DNA of 64,000 bases, taken from assembly GCF_002355275.1 (NCBI RefSeq), contig NZ_CP023449.1, forward strand, positions 3,574,001-3,638,000, given 5' to 3'. A program made the translations under genes and the position numbers. Shown one piece after another: positions 60,328 to 64,000 of this stretch (position 1 is the stretch's first letter; each line of letters starts with the position of its first letter). The notes beneath the pieces are model-generated. The model searched no databases. It saw only the letters and a list, made by a program, of their open reading frames with translations, and was not told the DNA's origin. The stretch is from Rhizorhabdus dicambivorans (GTDB lineage: Bacteria; Pseudomonadota; Alphaproteobacteria; Sphingomonadales; Sphingomonadaceae).

Positions 60328-60662
60328 AGGCGACCATCTGGCACAACCCGCGCTGCTCCAAGTCGCGCGAGGCGCTGGCGATCCTCCAGGGCGCCTCCGG
60401 CGTCGAGGTCGAGGTGGTCGAATATCTCAAGACCCCACCGACCCGCGCCCAGATCGCCGCGATCTACAAAAAGGCCGGGATCAGCCCCGCCGAGGGCCTG
60501 CGCAAGGCCGAGGAGGGCGCCAAGGCGCTCAAGGGCGCCAGCGACGACGCGATCCTCGACGCGATGGCCGCCGACCCCATCCTGATCGAACGCCCCCTGG
60601 TCGAGACGAGCAAGGGCGCGCGGCTGGGCCGCCCGCCGGAGAAGGTACGGGAGATACTGTAG
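60324..60662 (+). CDS. ArsC-family (glutaredoxin-like) protein
   Basis: A 112-residue thioredoxin-fold protein of the ArsC/Spx family. [12 protein letters not shown] puts a single Cys at residue 11 with the phosphate-type loop, and [22 protein letters not shown] is the C-terminal signature of arsenate reductase ArsC. It overlaps accC by four bases; a role with fatty acid synthesis is not known. A true arsenate role is not supported by the neighbourhood. Confidence 0.88.
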   Translation: MKATIWHNPRCSKSREALAILQGASGVEVEVVEYLKTPPTRAQIAAIYKKAGISPAEGLRKAEEGAKALKGASDDAILDAMAADPILIERPLVETSKGARLGRPPEKVREIL

Positions 60663-63600
60663 CTACTCCGCCGCGAGCAGCCGCTCCGCGGCGCCGAGGT
60701 CGACCGACACCAGCCGGCTCACGCCGCGCTCGACCATCGTCACGCCGAACAGGCGATGCATGCGGCTCATCGTCACCGCGTTGTGGGTGACGATCAGGTA
60801 GCGGGTCTCGGTCTCCTGCGTCATCGCGACGAGCAGGTCGCAGAAGCGCTCGATATTGGCGTCGTCCAGCGGCGCATCGACCTCGTCGAGGACGCAGATC
60901 GGCGCCGGATTGGTCAGGAACAGGCCGAAGATCAGCGCGACCGCGGTCAGCGCCTGTTCGCCGCCCGACAGCAGGGTCAGCGATGACAGGTTCTTGCCCG
61001 GCGGCTGCGCCATGATCTCCAGCCCCGCCTCCAGCGGATCGTCGCTGTCGATCAGCGCGAGATGTGCCTCGCCGCCGCCGAACAGGGTCGCGAACAGCCG
61101 CTTGAAATGGCCGTTGACCGCCTCGAACGCCGCCAGCAGCCGCGCCCGCCCCTCGCGGTTGAGGCTGCCGATCGATCCGCGCAGCCGGCTGATCGCCTCG
61201 TACAGTTCGTCGCGCTCGGCGATGCTGGTGCCGTACTGCGCCTCGATCTCGGCGAGCTCGGTTTCGGCGACGAGATTGACCGGTCCCAGCCGCTCGCGGT
61301 CGGCGGTCAGCCGGTCGAGCCGCGCCGATTCGGCCTGGCCGTCGGCGACCTCGTCGCCCGAGAAGCCGATCTTCTCGGGCAGCGCCGGCGCCGGGCACTC
61401 GAAACGCTCGCCCGAGATGCGGCTCATCTCGACCCGGCGGAGCTCCTGATTCTCCAGCCGTGCCTGTGCCCCCGCGCGCGCCTCGCGGGCAGCGGCGAGC
61501 GCCTCGCCCGCCTCGGCCATACCGGCCTCGATCGCGCGCAGTTCGGCCTCGGCGAGCCGCTCGGCCTCGCGCGCGGCGGCATCGGCGGTCTCGGCGGCGC
61601 GGGCATCGGCGCCGACGCTCTCGATCAGCGCCGCCAGCTCCTCGGGCCGGCCTTCGAGCGCCTTGGTCTCCTTGGCGATCGCGGCGGCACGCGCATCCAT
61701 CTCGGCGATGCGGTTGGCAGCGTCGCCCGCACGGGTCTTCCAGCTCTTTGCCTCGCTGCGGGCCGCCTCCTGCCGCTGCGCGTCGGCGGAAGCCGCCTGT
61801 GCCAGGGTCATCGCCTGGCCCCGAGCCTCGAACAGCCGTGCGCGCACCGTCTCGCTCGCCTGGCGCAGCCGGTCCACCTCGCTGCGGCTGGCCTCGCCGT
61901 CGGGCAGGGCCAGCATCGCCGCCATCTGGGCCTCGACCGCCTCGGTCGCCTCGTCGGCTTCGGCCTTGGCGCGCGCCTGCCGCTCGGCCATGGCCGCCTG
62001 CTGGGCCGCGAGCCGCTCGATCGCGGTGGTCGCCTGATCCTCGTCGCGGATCGCGTTGCGCTGCGCCGCCTCGGCACGGCTCAATTCGGCGCGGGCGGCA
62101 TCGATCGCCGCCTTGGCCGACGCGGTCGCGCCATTGGCTTCGGCCAGCGCCGACTGCGCCGCCTCCAGCTCGGCGCGCGCGGCCGGAAGCTGGGCTTCCA
62201 GTTCGGAGAGCCGGTTGGCGCGTACCAGCCGCTCGGCCGCCGCCGCGCCGACATTGGCGGCGATGAAGCCATCCCAGCGACGCATCCGGCCATCGCGCGT
62301 CACCAGCCGCTGCCCGACCGCAAGCTGCACGCTGCCGTCATCGGCATCGACCACCGCGACCTGCGCCAGCCGCCGCGCCAGCTCGGCCGGACCCTGGACA
62401 TGATCGGCGAGCCGCTCGGTCCCCGCCGGCAGCGCCGGATCGTCGCCCGCCACCGCTCCCGACCAGCGCAGCGGCCCCTCGCCGCCCACCGCCGCATCGA
62501 GATCGTCGCCCAGCGCCGCCGCCAGCGCGCGCTCATAGCCGCGCCCCGCCTTGATCCGGTCGATCGCACGGTCGCCCTTGCCGGCGCCGCTCGCCGCCTT
62601 CTCCAGCGAGCGTGCCTCGGATTCGAGCGCGGCAAGCGCGGCCCGCGCCGCGCTGCTCGCCGCTTCGGCCTCGTCGCGGCGCTGGGCGGCGGCGGCGCGC
62701 GCCTCCTCGCCCCCGCCGATCGCAGCCATCGCCTCGGCGATCGCCCGCTCGGCCGCCTCGCGCGCGGCGATGGCGGCGGCGCGACGTGCCACCAGCGGTG
62801 CCTCGTCACCCAGATTCCCGAGTTCACGAGCAATGCGCTGCGCCTCGGCCTGGGCCCGGTCGAGCCGTTGGCGTGCCGCCGCGACATTGGCCTGGGCGAC
62901 GCGCATGTCGGCCTGCTCAGCGGCAAAGGCGGCCTGCGCCTTGGCGACCAGCAGTTCGGCCTCGCGCGCCTCGGCCTCCGCATCGCGGACCTGGCCGTCG
63001 ATCGCGGCCTGGCGGAGCTTGGCCTCCTCGATCCGGCGGCCGAGTTCCTTTTCCTCCTCGGCCAGCGCCGACAGCGCCGCCGCCGCATCGATCGCGAGCC
63101 GGTCCTCTCGCGCCCGATCCCGGCTCAATGTGTCGCGGGACTGGGCGATGTCGGCGATCCGGCGCCGCACGCTCTCCAGTTCGCCGGTCAGGGTGGCGAG
63201 GCGATGGGCGAGCCCGGTCGCGCGCTCGCGTGCAGTCTGCGCCGCCGCGCGCGCATCGGCGACCTTGCGGGTCGCGTCGGCCTGGCGCGCGGTGATGCCG
63301 CGCTGCGCCTCGGCGGCCTGGTTGACCAGCGCCTCGGCGGTGGTCGCCTCCTTCTTCGCGGCTTCGGCGGCAGCAGCAGCATCGCGCCAGCGCGAGAAGA
63401 TCAGCCGCGCCTCCGCCAGCCTGATCTGATCGCTCAGCGACTTATAGCGCTCCGCGGCCCGGGCCTGGCGGCGCAGGCTGGCGGTGCGCGCCTCCATGTC
63501 GGCGATCAGATCGTCGAGCCGGGTGAGGTTGGTCTCGGTCGCGCGCAGCTTGGATTCGGCATCCTTGCGGCGGACATGGAGGCCGGCGATCCCGGCCGCC

Positions 63601-64000
63601 TCCTCCAGCATCTGGCGCCGCTCGGCGGGCTTGGCGGCGATCACCGCAGCGATGCGGCCCTGGCTGACCAGCGCCGGGGAATGGGCGCCGGTCGCGGCAT
63701 CGGCGAACAGCAGGCCGACATCCTTCTGGCGCACGTCGCGCCCGTTCATGCGGTAGGCGGAACCGGCGCCGCGCTCGATCCGGCGGGTGACCTCGACCTC
63801 GCGATCCTCGTCGGCCTCGGCTTCGGGGCGCTCGGTGAACAGCGTGACCTCGGCGAAGTCTCGCGCCGGCCGGCTGGTCGTGCCGGCGAAGATCACATCC
63901 TCCATGCCGCCGCCGCGCATCGACTTGGCGCTGGATTCGCCCATTACCCAGCGGATCGCTTCGAGCAGGTTGGATTTGCCGCACCCATTCGGCCCGACAA
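60663..64000 (-). CDS. smc: chromosome segregation protein SMC (N-terminal edge outside window)
   Basis: The visible part is about 1112 residues; the first few residues lie beyond the right edge. Near the edge is the Walker A motif GPNGCGKSN. Long coiled coils (Ala/Glu/Arg-rich heptads) flank a hinge near the middle, and the C-terminal head has LLSGGEQALTAVALIF (signature) and CVLDEVDAPLDDANIERF (Walker B and D-loop). SMC forms ring-shaped dimers that organise the chromosome. Its stop touches the stop of the ArsC-family gene in a convergent pair. Confidence 0.96.
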   Translation of the reverse strand, partial: VGPNGCGKSNLLEAIRWVMGESSAKSMRGGGMEDVIFAGTTSRPARDFAEVTLFTERPEAEADEDREVEVTRRIERGAGSAYRMNGRDVRQKDVGLLFADAATGAHSPALVSQGRIAAVIAAKPAERRQMLEEAAGIAGLHVRRKDAESKLRATETNLTRLDDLIADMEARTASLRRQARAAERYKSLSDQIRLAEARLIFSRWRDAAAAAEAAKKEATTAEALVNQAAEAQRGITARQADATRKVADARAAAQTARERATGLAHRLATLTGELESVRRRIADIAQSRDTLSRDRAREDRLAIDAAAALSALAEEEKELGRRIEEAKLRQAAIDGQVRDAEAEAREAELLVAKAQAAFAAEQADMRVAQANVAAARQRLDRAQAEAQRIARELGNLGDEAPLVARRAAAIAAREAAERAIAEAMAAIGGGEEARAAAAQRRDEAEAASSAARAALAALESEARSLEKAASGAGKGDRAIDRIKAGRGYERALAAALGDDLDAAVGGEGPLRWSGAVAGDDPALPAGTERLADHVQGPAELARRLAQVAVVDADDGSVQLAVGQRLVTRDGRMRRWDGFIAANVGAAAAERLVRANRLSELEAQLPAARAELEAAQSALAEANGATASAKAAIDAARAELSRAEAAQRNAIRDEDQATTAIERLAAQQAAMAERQARAKAEADEATEAVEAQMAAMLALPDGEASRSEVDRLRQASETVRARLFEARGQAMTLAQAASADAQRQEAARSEAKSWKTRAGDAANRIAEMDARAAAIAKETKALEGRPEELAALIESVGADARAAETADAAAREAERLAEAELRAIEAGMAEAGEALAAAREARAGAQARLENQELRRVEMSRISGERFECPAPALPEKIGFSGDEVADGQAESARLDRLTADRERLGPVNLVAETELAEIEAQYGTSIAERDELYEAISRLRGSIGSLNREGRARLLAAFEAVNGHFKRLFATLFGGGEAHLALIDSDDPLEAGLEIMAQPPGKNLSSLTLLSGGEQALTAVALIFGLFLTNPAPICVLDEVDAPLDDANIERFCDLLVAMTQETETRYLIVTHNAVTMSRMHRLFGVTMVERGVSRLVSVDLGAAERLLAAE

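Noticed and set aside
60324-60662. Arsenic resistance operon
   Set aside because: The ArsC-family gene is alone, coupled to accC, with no arsR, arsB or acr3 nearby.
1-64000. CRISPR arrays, phage genes, insertion sequences, integrase, rRNA genes
   Set aside because: Looked for and not seen: no regularly spaced direct repeats, no transposase or integrase motifs and no rRNA sequence.

Overview
The window is high-GC DNA from an alphaproteobacterium, most probably a sphingomonad (Sphingomonas, Rhizorhabdus, Sphingobium or Novosphingobium type). This is judged from the gene content: a TonB-dependent receptor, many Rieske, P450, SDR and NTF2-like catabolic genes, a ThiS-ThiG fusion, ppx-rlmE, DUF1476-bolA-grxD and accBC neighbourhoods, and CCCGGG-type intergenic palindromes. 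Nothing in the window proves a species.

The left part (1 to about 36700) is an accessory catabolic region made of short divergent operons. The most striking content is a set of homologues of the actinobacterial 9,10-seco steroid ring-opening pathway: a KshA-like Rieske oxygenase (13985-15112), a KshB-like reductase (6117-7139), a KstD-like flavoprotein dehydrogenase (8706-10442), an HsaA-like flavin-dependent hydroxylase (7420-8622), an HsaC/BphC-like extradiol dioxygenase (17181-18080) and an HsaD-like C-C hydrolase (13116-13979). Around them lie a cytochrome P450, a second flavoprotein, a TauD/TfdA dioxygenase, a class II aldolase, three NTF2/SnoaL-like proteins, SDRs, a luciferase-like flavin monooxygenase, a single-chain fused E1 alpha-beta 2-oxoacid dehydrogenase, a membrane PQQ dehydrogenase, a soluble quinohaemoprotein dehydrogenase, an aldehyde dehydrogenase, an epoxide hydrolase, a hydroxyacid dehydrogenase with a glycerate-kinase-like protein, two AraC regulators and an outer-membrane receptor. 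I infer uptake through the receptor, oxidation of side groups by the dehydrogenases, ring hydroxylation and dehydrogenation, aromatic meta-cleavage and C-C hydrolysis of a polycyclic (steroid- or terpenoid-like) substrate. The substrate itself cannot be read from the sequence.

The boundary is a tRNA-Gln(CTG) gene (37101-37174, minus strand) whose 3' end points at the catabolic side, as is common for integrated islands; no integrase is visible.

The right part (37300-64000) is core chromosome: ppx/gppA, rlmE, an HNH nuclease, RNase T2, nadC, nadA, metallo-hydrolases, a glycerophosphodiester phosphodiesterase, grxD, bolA, the ATP-synthase zeta inhibitor, leuD and leuC with a lactonase-like gene between them, a response regulator, a serine hydrolase, a short Flp pilin gene, a degenerate GGDEF membrane protein, a thiS-thiG fusion, aroQ, accB, accC, an ArsC-family gene and most of smc, which runs off the right edge. 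Intergenic palindromes and a three-copy element of about 80 bp occur only in this half.
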